Below, one piece after another: positions 1 through 7,869 of a stretch of 64,000 nucleotides of DNA; positions within the stretch are counted from its first letter, which is position 1; every line of letters begins with the position of its first letter. Origin of the DNA: Shewanella fodinae (GTDB lineage Bacteria; Pseudomonadota; Gammaproteobacteria; Enterobacterales; Shewanellaceae). The notes under the pieces were generated by a model that was given only the letters and a program-made list of their open reading frames with translations, did not search any database and was not told the origin of the DNA. The stretch lies in assembly GCF_014651955.1 (NCBI RefSeq), contig NZ_BMXW01000009.1:1-64000 (forward strand). Direction: 5' to 3'. The translations under genes were made by a program, and so were the position numbers.

Positions 1-127
1 GGTTTCTTCAACAACCGTCAAGTGTTCGAGTAAGTCCATCAGGGCTGCTAATTGCGAAATGGGCAGCCATTAGATCACAGCATAGAGCTACAACTCAACA
101 CGGGCTAAAAAGTACGATCCCGCCCTG

Positions 128-440
128 ATGTACACCTGCCGCATTAACGTTCCCTCTCTAAATTGGTAAGGTAATAGTTGTAACTGTCCACACTCAATGC
201 GTAATATTGTCCAACCATTGCTGGTGCAATGGTCCCGGCCAATACAAAACTATTTTTATTTGCCAAATTGTGCACATACTGTATCAGCTCTACCTGCCTG
301 CACACCTCACCAAAATAGTTTCTCCTCCACCTTCATATAAATTTCTTGACTCATCAATAATCTCCATTTTTTTAATACACGCTTCCGGAACAGGTTTAGT
401 CATATAGATTAGTTTTTTAAGTCGCTCCAAACTGGGCTTT
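128..440. repeat. 313-bp direct repeat, left copy
   Basis: This segment recurs at 5428-5740 with one visible mismatch (T at 194 against C at 5494, in the run cactcaatg/cacccaatg). Read on the minus strand, the unit holds the last 50 codons of a lipoprotein gene, an intergenic spacer and the first codons of the lipoprotein gene that is intact at 4746-5444. In this left copy the first gene is complete (290-628), while the second is cut after about six codons: from ATG 144 the frame runs into unrelated sequence and stops near 88. The left break is at 127/128. Positions 1-127 beyond it hold nothing I recognise. Confidence 0.95.
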
Positions 441-628
441 TTATCCCCTGTCGGAGAAAAATCAACCGCTTGAAATTCGTAATAGTCACCACCTCCATAT
501 TTTGATTTAAGAGAAATTATCCAATTTCGATAGTCTGTATTACTATTCAAATCGAAAAATCGATTATCAATAGTTATGCAACCATAGAATATGATTGAAA
601 ATAAGATAACTACTAATAATTTATTCAT
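290..628 (-). CDS. small predicted lipoprotein, unknown function
   Basis: A 112-residue protein with a short hydrophobic N-terminus and the lipobox FYGC (Cys at about residue 17), so it is probably a lipid-anchored envelope protein. I do not recognise the family. The mature part is polar and ends in a Cys/Arg-containing tail. It starts 18 bp after the upstream lipoprotein gene and is likely co-transcribed with it. Lipoproteins directly after an rhs tip are often immunity proteins, which is a possible but unproven role here. Its last 50 codons are duplicated at 5590-5740, next to the insertion sequence. The gene is AT-rich, like its neighbours and unlike the core genes from 7 kb on. Confidence 0.7.
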   Translation of the reverse strand: MNKLLVVILFSIIFYGCITIDNRFFDLNSNTDYRNWIISLKSKYGGGDYYEFQAVDFSPTGDKKPSLERLKKLIYMTKPVPEACIKKMEIIDESRNLYEGGGETILVRCAGR

Positions 629-646
629 AGTAATCCAAAGAATATT

Positions 647-1309
647 TTAATTTGATGACATCCATTTAATCAACTTTTTATGAAAATAGATGACTTTATG
701 ATTATCCATCGGTAGAAGGGAATTGGTAAAGTCGAGAGCAAAATTCACATCTTTGACCTTTTTAGGCAACTTAAAGTATACGTTGTAACAGTTATCTACA
801 AATTTACTGCCAGTATACAAATTCTCTGTTTTATCACCAAGCTCTACGCTATGAGTTCCCCAACCATCAAAGGAGTTATCGAAACCACAAAATTTAGTAT
901 GATGATTATCAAATTTCATAACCTTATAAGGCTTGATGAAATACTGTTCAAAACCATCAACCTTCATGATCAGCCCGATATTATTTGCTATTAACTCGAC
1001 ATCCATCTTCAAGGGTTTTACACCCAATGCGAGTATAATTTTATCGTCAAAAAATTGATCATCGGGCCAACGTTCCATCTCAATGCCCAGTATGGCAAAG
1101 CCTCGGTACTTAGTTTCGTAATTAGTCAGTGATAACGACAGATTAAGATCAGAAAATTCAATAATATTATCCAGGCCTTTATTATACTTATACACCTTTG
1201 TGTCTGGAACAGAACCCCATGGATTGGTTGAAGGAACACTTGCCACCTCCAGTATGGTGGTAGTGCAACCACTAGTCACTAGAATAAGTGTTAACCATAA
1301 TAGTTTCAT
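647..1309 (-). CDS. predicted lipoprotein downstream of rhs remnant
   Basis: A 220-residue protein with signal peptide and lipobox TSGC (Cys about 15), predicted to be anchored in the envelope. The rest is soluble with no motif I can name. It begins only three bases after the stop of the last rhs-derived segment (1313), so it is translated from the same message. That position, immediately 3' of an Rhs C-terminal tip, is where cognate immunity genes sit, so an immunity role is a reasonable inference. No family is recognised. It could equally be a cargo lipoprotein left after rhs decay. Confidence 0.7.
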   Translation of the reverse strand: MKLLWLTLILVTSGCTTTILEVASVPSTNPWGSVPDTKVYKYNKGLDNIIEFSDLNLSLSLTNYETKYRGFAILGIEMERWPDDQFFDDKIILALGVKPLKMDVELIANNIGLIMKVDGFEQYFIKPYKVMKFDNHHTKFCGFDNSFDGWGTHSVELGDKTENLYTGSKFVDNCYNVYFKLPKKVKDVNFALDFTNSLLPMDNHKVIYFHKKLIKWMSSN

Positions 1310-1312
1310 AAG

Positions 1313-2720
1313 TTATTCCTTCACCATATTTTTATAAAAATAGTCATAACTATAGATACCGTATGCACCGTACTGAACAGCAAAAACAGGAGGTATTGAC
1401 CCAATAGTAAATGCTGTTCCATACCAAGTGTTTTCCATACCGAAAGCATGCTCTGTCATACCAAAAAAACTATCATGGGTAATTGATGCTCCCCTTACAC
1501 CGGGAATGTTCTGTGACAAAAAGCTCATGAGTGAACTGGACTCACCCATAAATCCAAGGTTTTATAAAACACTATTAGGCTCAATTCCTTGAGCTATTAA
1601 TATAGCTTTTGCCTCTGAAACTGGGACTCCTATTAAGTTCTCGAACTCTCGCTTACTCATAGTCCCCCCCATTCCTGTGTTATCACTCCACTCATCCAAC
1701 CAATCAACATTTTTGTAGTTATCTATCCATTCTTTTTTCAAAATACCGCTAGGTTTTACCACTGCCTCACCTTGAGATGTCACAAGTGAAGTATTCGTTC
1801 TCGCAATGTAATCCATACCAATTTCCAATCCTTGCGCAAGGACTGCTAACTTAGCGCCTCGATTACAAGACCCTCCTGAAGCGGCCCCAGCCGAGCATCC
1901 ACCTATAGCAGAAATAGATAAACGAGATACGGAATCTCATAGCCCAGTTCCCATACCACTTAACGCTCCGGCTACTCCGCCCGTAATTGCACCAGTTAAT
2001 ACCCCTTACTTGCACCACTTAGACTGCCGGTCATTATCCCACCTGCCGCTGCGCCTCCCGCAATTCCAGCAGCAATAGGCATCGAAGTGAAGCACACGCC
2101 GACGCAGTTTCCATCATCCCCTGAACTAATCCAGATACTGCACCAAACGTATAATAAGTTGCAACAGCAGCTACAACGACCTTCCAATACTTCTTCACAA
2201 ACTTTTTCAAACCACTAAAAAAGTATTCACTTGGATCGGTATAGCTCATCAGGTTATTCAGCACATAGCTATATCTGTTGTAGCTCTGGCTATTGGTTGG
2301 TTCCTGAATATTGGGATCAGCCTGCATGAAGCGCCCGATGGTGGCATCGTAGATCCGACCGTTTATGTGAATAAGGTCTAAGTGTTCGATTCCTTAGTGC
2401 CCGGTATAGCCTTTAGTGGCAGCTGGCGCAATATAGTTGGCTAACAGTCTGCTGGTGAATGTGGCCGTTTGCTTGCCCCAAGGGTCGCTAATAAATTGCT
2501 GTACCACTGCGCCAGCACTATTGGTCACCGTGGTAGTGGAGCCTTGATAATCCTTATGCAAGTATAATTCATCAGAGGTACTATTTACTGCGTTTGGTGA
2601 TGACCACATTGCCAATATACAGCTTTTGCTCAATTAAGGCTGTTTTGCCCCCACCGCGAAATTGGTGGCTGTCCTATATCCACCACATATCAGAATTCCA
2701 AAAGTCATGTACATTAGAAA
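1313..2720 (-). pseudogene. decayed 3' end of an rhs (YD-repeat) gene with C-terminal tip
   Basis: Conceptual translation across several frames gives an Rhs end: EQKLYIGNVVITKRS, then a frameshift near 2580, then ELYLHKDYQGSTTTVTN and DPWGKQ. Next is an in-frame TAA at about 2394-2396, and then, in the same frame, HINGRIYDATIGRFMQADP, NRYSYVLNN and SYTDPS, the classic RHS-core terminus. After this come a hydrophobic segment (VVVAAVATYYTFGAV), a frameshift near 2080, an Ala/Gly stretch, another shift near 2005 and an in-frame TGA near 1940. It continues as a 1562-1828 open segment and, after TAA at 1562-1564 in the same frame, a final 78-residue segment (1313-1549) with HDSFFGMTEHAFGMENT. At least two stops and three shifts make a functional product very unlikely. 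The 1313-1549 piece alone could still be translated from ATG 1549. The bulk of the rhs gene is absent. Confidence 0.85.
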
Positions 2721-2797
2721 TCGCGAATTCAACGCCGAAGTACAACACTCAACAAATTAATCAGCCCTGGGTAATTTTTCAAACACGACTGCTGATT

Positions 2798-2946
2798 GTG
2801 GCTTTTTTTCAAATAGCGAAAGCACAAAGTTATTTCCAGTAAATCAGGATAATATCCTGCCTTAATGGAAAATAATCAACTACGGATCAAGAGCTATGAG
2901 CCTGTTTTTTGTGCTGCGATAAGCACCGCATTTTTAGGAAACAAAG
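2798..2946. repeat. diverged 150-bp intergenic repeat, copy A
   Basis: This noncoding block matches 4470-4627 in the same orientation, with substitutions and small gaps. Shared islands include aaatcaggataatat, aaaataatcaac and ttaggaaacaa. Both copies lie upstream (on the minus strand) or downstream of small orphan genes in the rhs area. The rest of 2721-3051 shows no gene. It may be a conserved intergenic sequence carried with successive rhs tip cassettes, or a degraded mobile repeat. Confidence 0.75.
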
Positions 2947-3051
2947 TCGCTGATTGTTTAAACCAAAAGTTATTATCAGCCTTATATCAACAATGACTTA
3001 ATTTTGATTGATATCATTTACCTAATTTATTCAAAAACAAATACTGCATCA

Positions 3052-3411
3052 TCAATATAATATTTTTTCATCATTTTTTATAGTTACATCCATTCTCATT
3101 AATGAAGAACCATCTAAACTCAAATATAATTTTAGATTAGTTATTCCTAAAACATGTTCGATTACGGATGTCTCATTCTCGATAGTATCTATTCTTAACC
3201 CAGATATATCACTAACTCTACTCAAAGTATCTACTAATCTTTCACATCCATAACTCTTACAATCTAGTAACCTTACCTTTAATATTACTTTATCAGGGCC
3301 TCCAAGTTGTGACATTAAATCAGCTCCATTATATTTTTGACCATTATCAATCTTAATAAAAAATAAAGATATAAAGTATAAAATAAATGCAATCATTACT
3401 AATTTTTTCAC
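3052..3411 (-). CDS. small single-pass membrane or secreted protein, unknown
   Basis: 119 residues with an N-terminal hydrophobic segment (about residues 4-20) that could be an uncleaved signal anchor. No lipobox is present. The remainder is a soluble alpha/beta-looking domain with two cysteines in DCKSYGC. I do not recognise the family. It is AT-rich and lies alone between the 150-bp repeat copies, in the orphan toxin/immunity neighbourhood; an immunity-like role is only a guess from context. Confidence 0.6.
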   Translation of the reverse strand: MKKLVMIAFILYFISLFFIKIDNGQKYNGADLMSQLGGPDKVILKVRLLDCKSYGCERLVDTLSRVSDISGLRIDTIENETSVIEHVLGITNLKLYLSLDGSSLMRMDVTIKNDEKILY

Positions 3412-3464
3412 TTTTCATAAACCCTTAATAGATTTATCATCTACTAAAAAATTATTAAATTACT

Positions 3465-3929
3465 TCATTTTGAAGAATAACTCTTTAATGTTTGTGTATT
3501 ATTTAGCTGAAAATACAATCCAGCAATATGCCATAATTCATAATTTTGAGTTAAAAAATTTATATTACTTCCATATCCTATACCATATTTTAATGTAATA
3601 CTATTATAACCAGCCTCTCCAAATTTATTTGAATTAGACATCAACCATGAAGTCCATGAAATAGAGATATCGGCAACGATGCACCAATTTGTAGGTGCAA
3701 TCCCAAATTTATTATTAATCCATTTTGTGTTTGATTAATTTGTACCATTGATTTTGCTACTGCACTGTAAGTAGCCGAAGTTACAGAATAACAATATATT
3801 CTAATAGTACCTTCTAAGATTGTGCCATCATCAGAAAAAAAATAGACCTAAACTATTATTGGTAACAGCATTAATTGTTATAGTCCAAGAGTCAGGTTCT
3901 TTATCAGCAGAATCGGAGGAAAACGTCAT
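3465..3929 (-). pseudogene. twice-frameshifted small gene, about 155 codons
   Basis: No single frame is open, yet a continuous protein-like translation exists. From ATG 3929 it reads SWTITINAVTNNSLGLFF into a poly-T run (near 3833-3840). After a one-base shift it continues SDDGTILEGTIRIYCYSV. A second, compensating shift near 3706-3714 leads into NKFGIAPTNWCIVADISIS and on to LWHIAGLYFQLNN before TGA at 3465-3467. The total length is a multiple of three. The predicted product is rich in beta-type residues (W, Y, I, T) and unrecognised. Either a recently broken gene or two sequence errors in homopolymer-like runs would explain it. Confidence 0.55.
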
Positions 3930-4005
3930 TTATTTTCTTATTACAATAGAAATAACCCGCAGAGCACGAGATTTTCTATTTCCCCCACAAAAATTAATAA
4001 AATAA

Positions 4006-4416
4006 TTACTTTCTATGATTTTTCTTTATAAACCTGAAATAAACAGGATCTGCACAAATCAAAGCATCAATCTTTTGATTTATATTGAAAATTTTTAACC
4101 TAACTTCAAAATTTTCAGAATTATATATGGCTAACGAAACCGTTTCAAGATTTTTGAAAAAGCACACCGCATCAAATTCATAGATAAAAAAATTATCATA
4201 CTTTTCTATTACACCACTTATATTAAATTCTATTTCCGCATCACTAAAAAGCATTACCTCATTAAATTTATCTAACCCAAACTTTGACTTAGCAAAATCA
4301 AATGTTTCTTGAAAAGCATTTATAAAAGCCATTTTATGTTTATCTTCAGACAAACTACTTAAATCATCATATGCTACTATTAATGAATCATTTGTTTCCG
4401 TTAATGCCATCTCCAT
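4006..4416 (-). CDS. hypothetical cytoplasmic protein, 136 aa
   Basis: A soluble, acidic protein without signal peptide or membrane segment. Aromatic-rich strands (DNFFIYEFDAVCFF) alternate with helices, as in small immunity-protein folds, but no family is recognised. ATG 4416 is preceded by GGGAG and is taken as the start; ATG 4410 is an alternative. AT-rich. It sits just downstream (minus strand) of the 150-bp repeat copy B and upstream of the frameshifted gene. Confidence 0.6.
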   Translation of the reverse strand: MEMALTETNDSLIVAYDDLSSLSEDKHKMAFINAFQETFDFAKSKFGLDKFNEVMLFSDAEIEFNISGVIEKYDNFFIYEFDAVCFFKNLETVSLAIYNSENFEVRLKIFNINQKIDALICADPVYFRFIKKNHRK

Positions 4417-4469
4417 GGTCTCCCATTATTCCACCAACTCGTCCCCGGAAATCTCACTTTCCCATATAG

Positions 4470-4627
4470 TGGCTTTGTTTCCTAATAGCGAAAAAACAAC
4501 ATTATGAGCTCTAAATCAGGATAATATTCTGCCTCGTGAAAATAATCAACAACGGAACAAGGGATACAGGCTCGTTTCTCCTGTCGTGATAAGCGCTGTA
4601 TAGCTGTTTATTCTTTTAGGAAACACA
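4470..4627. repeat. diverged 150-bp intergenic repeat, copy B
   Basis: Counterpart of 2798-2946; see that entry for shared islands. It occupies about half of the 330-bp gap between the genes ending at 4746 and starting at 4416. It contains no convincing reading frame, and I see nothing else in the gap. Confidence 0.75.
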
Positions 4628-4745
4628 GCAGGAGCATGGCTAACGCTGAAATAGTGCCAATAATATACTCAACCAAACCATTAGAAAATCTGCACTATCT
4701 TGGATGACGGCGCCTTGACAGTTTTATCAACCATGCACAACCAAG

Positions 4746-5444
4746 TTACTTCATGGTGAAACGATAGCCTACTGGATAAAAATACACTTTATATTCGTGA
4801 GTCATTCCATCCTCAATCAAAGGTAACGTAATGGTAAAATACCCTTGTTCTCCGGCAAAGTTAGTATTTATCGCAACCAATTCACCACAGAGAATGGTGG
4901 GGTCAGAGCGTAACTCTGAAGTTACCAAACTGAAATCCGTTGTCCTATGAGGAATATTAATGCTGTCTCCCTGGTAAAAATCATAGAAAGCTTTTTCTGA
5001 CAGTTCCGAGTAACGACATACCAATAACCCATTCTGGCCTCTTGCCAAACTGGGATAACGTTTAAGCTCTAAAAACTTAACAAGTGTTTTTTTACCAACA
5101 CGATATTGGTCTAAAATAATACCCGTTGTATCTAGCTTTATTCCCGGCATTAACGAGGTGATAAACATTTCAATTCTGGCATTATTAAACATGCCTAAAT
5201 CCTTTGGTTTTGGAGGATAATTATACATTCCTGAAATACTAAATTTGACTTGTACGCCATTAGCAAAAGTAAGCACTGGGCTGGTGATTTTGGAGTCATA
5301 ACCCGTATCAATCGGTCCAAGATATTCTTCTGTATCGACTTTTTGAAAACCATACGCAGAGTGGGTGCCATAAACATAATAAGCACATCCCGGCAATAGA
5401 CCTGCCAACAAAAAAATAGATAACCCCATGTACACCTGCCGCAT
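4746..5444 (-). CDS. predicted lipoprotein, 232 aa, unknown function
   Basis: A signal peptide with lipobox LPGC (Cys at about residue 20) predicts an outer-membrane or inner-membrane lipoprotein. The mature part is soluble and ends with KVYFYPVGYRF. No family is recognised. ATG 5444 is preceded by GAGAGGGA at a normal distance; ATG 5429 is an internal alternative. The first 17 bases of the gene lie within the 313-bp repeat, so a beheaded copy of its start also exists at 128-144. Its upstream partner gene is cut by the insertion sequence. The AT-rich composition matches the rest of the rhs area. Confidence 0.7.
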   Translation of the reverse strand: MRQVYMGLSIFLLAGLLPGCAYYVYGTHSAYGFQKVDTEEYLGPIDTGYDSKITSPVLTFANGVQVKFSISGMYNYPPKPKDLGMFNNARIEMFITSLMPGIKLDTTGIILDQYRVGKKTLVKFLELKRYPSLARGQNGLLVCRYSELSEKAFYDFYQGDSINIPHRTTDFSLVTSELRSDPTILCGELVAINTNFAGEQGYFTITLPLIEDGMTHEYKVYFYPVGYRFTMK

Positions 5445-5740
5445 TAACGTTCCCTCTCTAAATTGGTAAGGTAATAGTTGTAACTGTCCACACCCAATGC
5501 GTAATATTGTCCAACCATTGCTGGTGCAATGGTCCCGGCCAATACAAAACTATTTTTATTTGCCAAATTGTGCACATACTGTATCAGCTCTACCTGCCTG
5601 CACACCTCACCAAAATAGTTTCTCCTCCACCTTCATATAAATTTCTTGACTCATCAATAATCTCCATTTTTTTAATACACGCTTCCGGAACAGGTTTAGT
5701 CATATAGATTAGTTTTTTAAGTCGCTCCAAACTGGGCTTT
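5428..5740. repeat. 313-bp direct repeat, right copy
   Basis: Matches 128-440 at 312 of 313 bases by eye. The right edge (5740) coincides exactly with the first base of the insertion sequence. The left edge lies inside the start of the lipoprotein gene at 4746-5444. With the left copy it brackets 5.3 kb, so homologous recombination between the two could delete that block. The plus-strand 66-codon frames inside both copies are fortuitous. Confidence 0.95.
5590..5740 (-). pseudogene. 3' remnant of lipoprotein gene cut by IS
   Basis: This carries the last 50 codons (from KPSLERLKKL to VRCAGR-stop) of the gene that is intact at 290-628. The 5' part is missing, because the IS begins immediately upstream at 5740. 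The missing part is not found on the other side of the IS, so the loss is not a simple insertion. Confidence 0.9.
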
Positions 5741-5803
5741 GAATCGCCACTGATTTCCTAGACACCTTTTAGTTAGATAAACTAGCTAAAAAAAGAGGTG
5801 TCC

Positions 5804-6082
5804 ATGAGCCATAAACGTTACCCCGAACAATTCAAAATCGAAGCAGTAAAACAAGTCACTGTTGCCGGTCATTCTGTTGCTGACGTTGCTCAGCGTTTAG
5901 GTACTACCACCCATAGTCTTTATGCTTGGATTAAGCGCTATGGTCCTGACTCTGAGGAACACCTTCAGCAGTCTGCTGAGTCCGCCGAAATTCGACGACT
6001 ACAAAAAGAGCTCAAGCGCGTTACGGAAGAACGTGACCTGTTAAAAAAAGCCGCGGCGTACTTCGCAAGCCACCCCGAGTAA
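5804..6082 (+). CDS. IS3-family transposase OrfA
   Basis: About 92 residues: a helix-turn-helix domain (YPEQFKIEAVKQV ... SLYAWIKRYG) followed by a leucine-zipper-like helix (LQKELKRVTEERDLLKKAA). It binds the element's ends and regulates transposition. ATG 5804 follows AGAGG at good spacing; GTG 5798 overlaps that ribosome site and is less likely. The A7 run in the LLKK codons near the 3' end allows -1 slippage into the orfB frame. Confidence 0.93.
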   Translation: MSHKRYPEQFKIEAVKQVTVAGHSVADVAQRLGTTTHSLYAWIKRYGPDSEEHLQQSAESAEIRRLQKELKRVTEERDLLKKAAAYFASHPE

Positions 6083-6120
6083 GATACGCCTTTATCCAAG
6101 AGCATCATCACAGTCACTCT

Positions 6121-6960
6121 GTGCGACAACTGTGTCGGCTGTTTGATGTTCATCCGAGCGGGTATTACGCGTGGAGAAGCTGCGCTAAGTCAAAGCGGCA
6201 ACACGATAATGAACGACTGACAGGTCAACTAAAACAGTGTTGGCTCGAGTCTGGTGGTGTATATGGATACCGTAAACTCCATCGAGATCTGCGTGACCTT
6301 GGTGAACGATGCGGTATTAATCGTGTACATCGCCTGATGCAACGAGCAGGCTTGCGAGCGCAAGTTGGCTATCACAAACCGAGAGCACCTAGTGGTGAGC
6401 AACACGTTGTTACGCCAAATCGTTTAGAACGGCAATTCGATCCATTAGCGCCCAACAAGGCATGGGTAACGGATATTACGTACATCAAAACGCATGAAGG
6501 TTGGCTCTATCTTGGCGCTGTAATGGACTTGTTCTCACGTCGCATTATTGGTTGGTCAATGGGCAACAGGATCACCAAAGAACTTGCGTTAGATGCCTTA
6601 TTGATGGCTGTGTGGCGTCGTAAACTTGATGGCAAAGTGCTGGTACACTCAGATCAGGGAAGCCAATACACCAGCCATGATTGGAGTGAATTTTTAAGTG
6701 CCCATGGTTTGGAAGGTAGCATGAGTCGTCGAGGCAATTGCCACGATAACGCAGTAGCCGAGAGTTTCTTTCAACTGCTGAAACGTGAACGGATCAAGCG
6801 AAAAATCTATGCAACAAGGGACGACGCAAAGATGGATGTGTTTAATTATATTGAGATGTTTTACAACCCGAAACGACAGCATAGTTCCAATGATGGACTA
6901 TCACCGTTAGAGTATGAACGTCAGTATTTTAATGAGGCTAAAAGTCGTCTAGTGAAGTAG
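6121..6960 (+). CDS. IS3-family transposase OrfB (DDE integrase)
   Basis: Carries the IS3 OrfB order: an HTH_21 region (GVYGYRKLHRDL), then an rve integrase core with catalytic Asp in WVTDITYI, Asp in VHSDQGSQYTS and Glu in AVAESFFQLLK, ending in YNPKRQHSS. GTG 6121 would start a separate OrfB. Upstream of it the frame stays open back to the A7 run near 6048 (SRGVLRKPPRVRYAFIQEH), so the working transposase is most likely the OrfAB fusion made by -1 frameshifting. No internal stop is seen, so the element may be active. Confidence 0.95.
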   Translation: MRQLCRLFDVHPSGYYAWRSCAKSKRQHDNERLTGQLKQCWLESGGVYGYRKLHRDLRDLGERCGINRVHRLMQRAGLRAQVGYHKPRAPSGEQHVVTPNRLERQFDPLAPNKAWVTDITYIKTHEGWLYLGAVMDLFSRRIIGWSMGNRITKELALDALLMAVWRRKLDGKVLVHSDQGSQYTSHDWSEFLSAHGLEGSMSRRGNCHDNAVAESFFQLLKRERIKRKIYATRDDAKMDVFNYIEMFYNPKRQHSSNDGLSPLEYERQYFNEAKSRLVK

Positions 6961-7089
6961 TGGCGATTCAGGTTGATAATTTTCAATTTTATTAGTGTTT
7001 ACATAAACCGTTGTAGGATTGTCAGTTTTATACCACGCTCATACTGACGCTAACGTTATACCCCAGCAAAATTACTGACTAAGTCAAAA

Positions 7090-7728
7090 CTAGCGGGATA
7101 GGCGGGCACGCAGTTCTGGGTTGTCTCGCTTTTGTTGTAACGCTTCAGCACCTTTCACTACCATCCGCAATTGCGTCACGAGTCGGTCAGCTAACAGCTT
7201 TCGATCTGACCGCTTCATATCCAACGCTGCTGCACCGGCATTAAACACCAAGATCACCAGCGCTTCAGCTTGTTCTCGGGCAAGATCGGGGCTGCGGCCG
7301 GCAGAATCTTCAACATAATGTGACAATTCAGAAATGAAGTGCTCGATTTCACGCTCAACGGCGGCGCGGAAGGCGGCTGATGTGCCAGAACGTTCGTGTA
7401 GCAAAATACGGAACACGTTGGGGTTGGATTCCAACACTTCCATAAAGGTTTCGACAGAAATACGGATCACGCTGCCACCAGCTTCGGCTCGCTGGCGACC
7501 TTTGCGCATCATCTGCCGCAAAGCTAGCCCGCCTTCATCGACCATGGTCAGACCCAGTTCATTCATGTCCTTGAAATGGCGATAAAATGAGGTAGGTGCA
7601 ATATTGGCCTCGCGAGCCACTTCACGCAGACTCAGGCTGGAAAAACTGCGTTCTGCACTTAGTTGGTTAAATGCAGCATCAACCAATGCTCTGCGGGTTT
7701 TCTCTTTCTGTTGCGCTCTTACACCCAT
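7090..7728 (-). CDS. fabR: TetR-type repressor FabR of unsaturated fatty acid synthesis
   Basis: 212 residues starting [13 protein letters not shown], with a TetR helix-turn-helix near residues 25-50 ([19 protein letters not shown]) and a ligand-binding helical C-terminal domain, closely matching E. coli FabR over its length. FabR senses acyl-CoA/acyl-ACP unsaturation and represses unsaturated fatty acid genes. It is divergent from the desaturase gene, with a near-perfect palindrome between them (7830-7847), which supports direct control of the desaturase and possibly itself. Confidence 0.95.
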   Translation of the reverse strand: MGVRAQQKEKTRRALVDAAFNQLSAERSFSSLSLREVAREANIAPTSFYRHFKDMNELGLTMVDEGGLALRQMMRKGRQRAEAGGSVIRISVETFMEVLESNPNVFRILLHERSGTSAAFRAAVEREIEHFISELSHYVEDSAGRSPDLAREQAEALVILVFNAGAAALDMKRSDRKLLADRLVTQLRMVVKGAEALQQKRDNPELRARLSR

Positions 7729-7829
7729 ATTTTTGCCCTACTCTTAAGCTGTTAGGCAGATAATACCTGCTTTGACAGATAAACAAAGACCCTTAGACCA
7801 AAGGTGTGATTGGCTAAGCCTTGCATTTT

Positions 7830-7847
7830 GGCTTACACTTGTAAGCC
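7830..7847. promoter_or_regulatory. probable FabR operator
   Basis: GGCTTACACTTGTAAGCC is an 8-bp inverted repeat (GGCTTACA/TGTAAGCC) around CT, in the fabR-desaturase divergent intergenic region. FabR/DesT-type operators are palindromes of the form nnnnTACA..TGTAnnnn, so this fits by position and form. TACACT inside it could be a -10 with TTGGCT at 7810 as -35, which would let the repressor block polymerase. The promoter part is tentative. Confidence 0.7.
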
Positions 7848-7869
7848 CAATATCTTCGGGATGACATAT

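Larger units (their letters stand above)
5740..6970 (+). mobile_element. IS3-family insertion sequence, complete
   Basis: 1231 bp bounded by imperfect inverted repeats: left TGAATCGCCACTGATTTCCT, right (reverse complement) TGAATCGCCACTACTTCACT. It carries orfA and orfB in the IS3 arrangement, orfB in the -1 frame, with an A7 run (about 6042-6048) ahead of a G as the likely programmed frameshift site. No target duplication is seen: the left flank ends ctt and the right begins ggt. It separates the AT-rich rhs area from the core chromosome and probably took part in a deletion or rearrangement at this border. Confidence 0.93.

Noticed and set aside
207-407. 66-codon plus-strand frame, identical at 5507-5707
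   Set aside because: It is duplicated only because it lies in the 313-bp repeat. The opposite strand carries the lipoprotein gene end, and there is no ribosome site.
1562-1828. Stand-alone 88-residue gene
   Set aside because: Sequence upstream stays in frame with rhs-like residues (CNRGAKLAVLAQGLE), so it is a segment of the decayed rhs end.
2594-2842. plus-strand frame of 82 codons
   Set aside because: It runs antisense to the rhs remnant and into the noncoding repeat.
3820-4005. plus-strand frame of 61 codons
   Set aside because: It is antisense to the frameshifted minus-strand gene and has no coding character.
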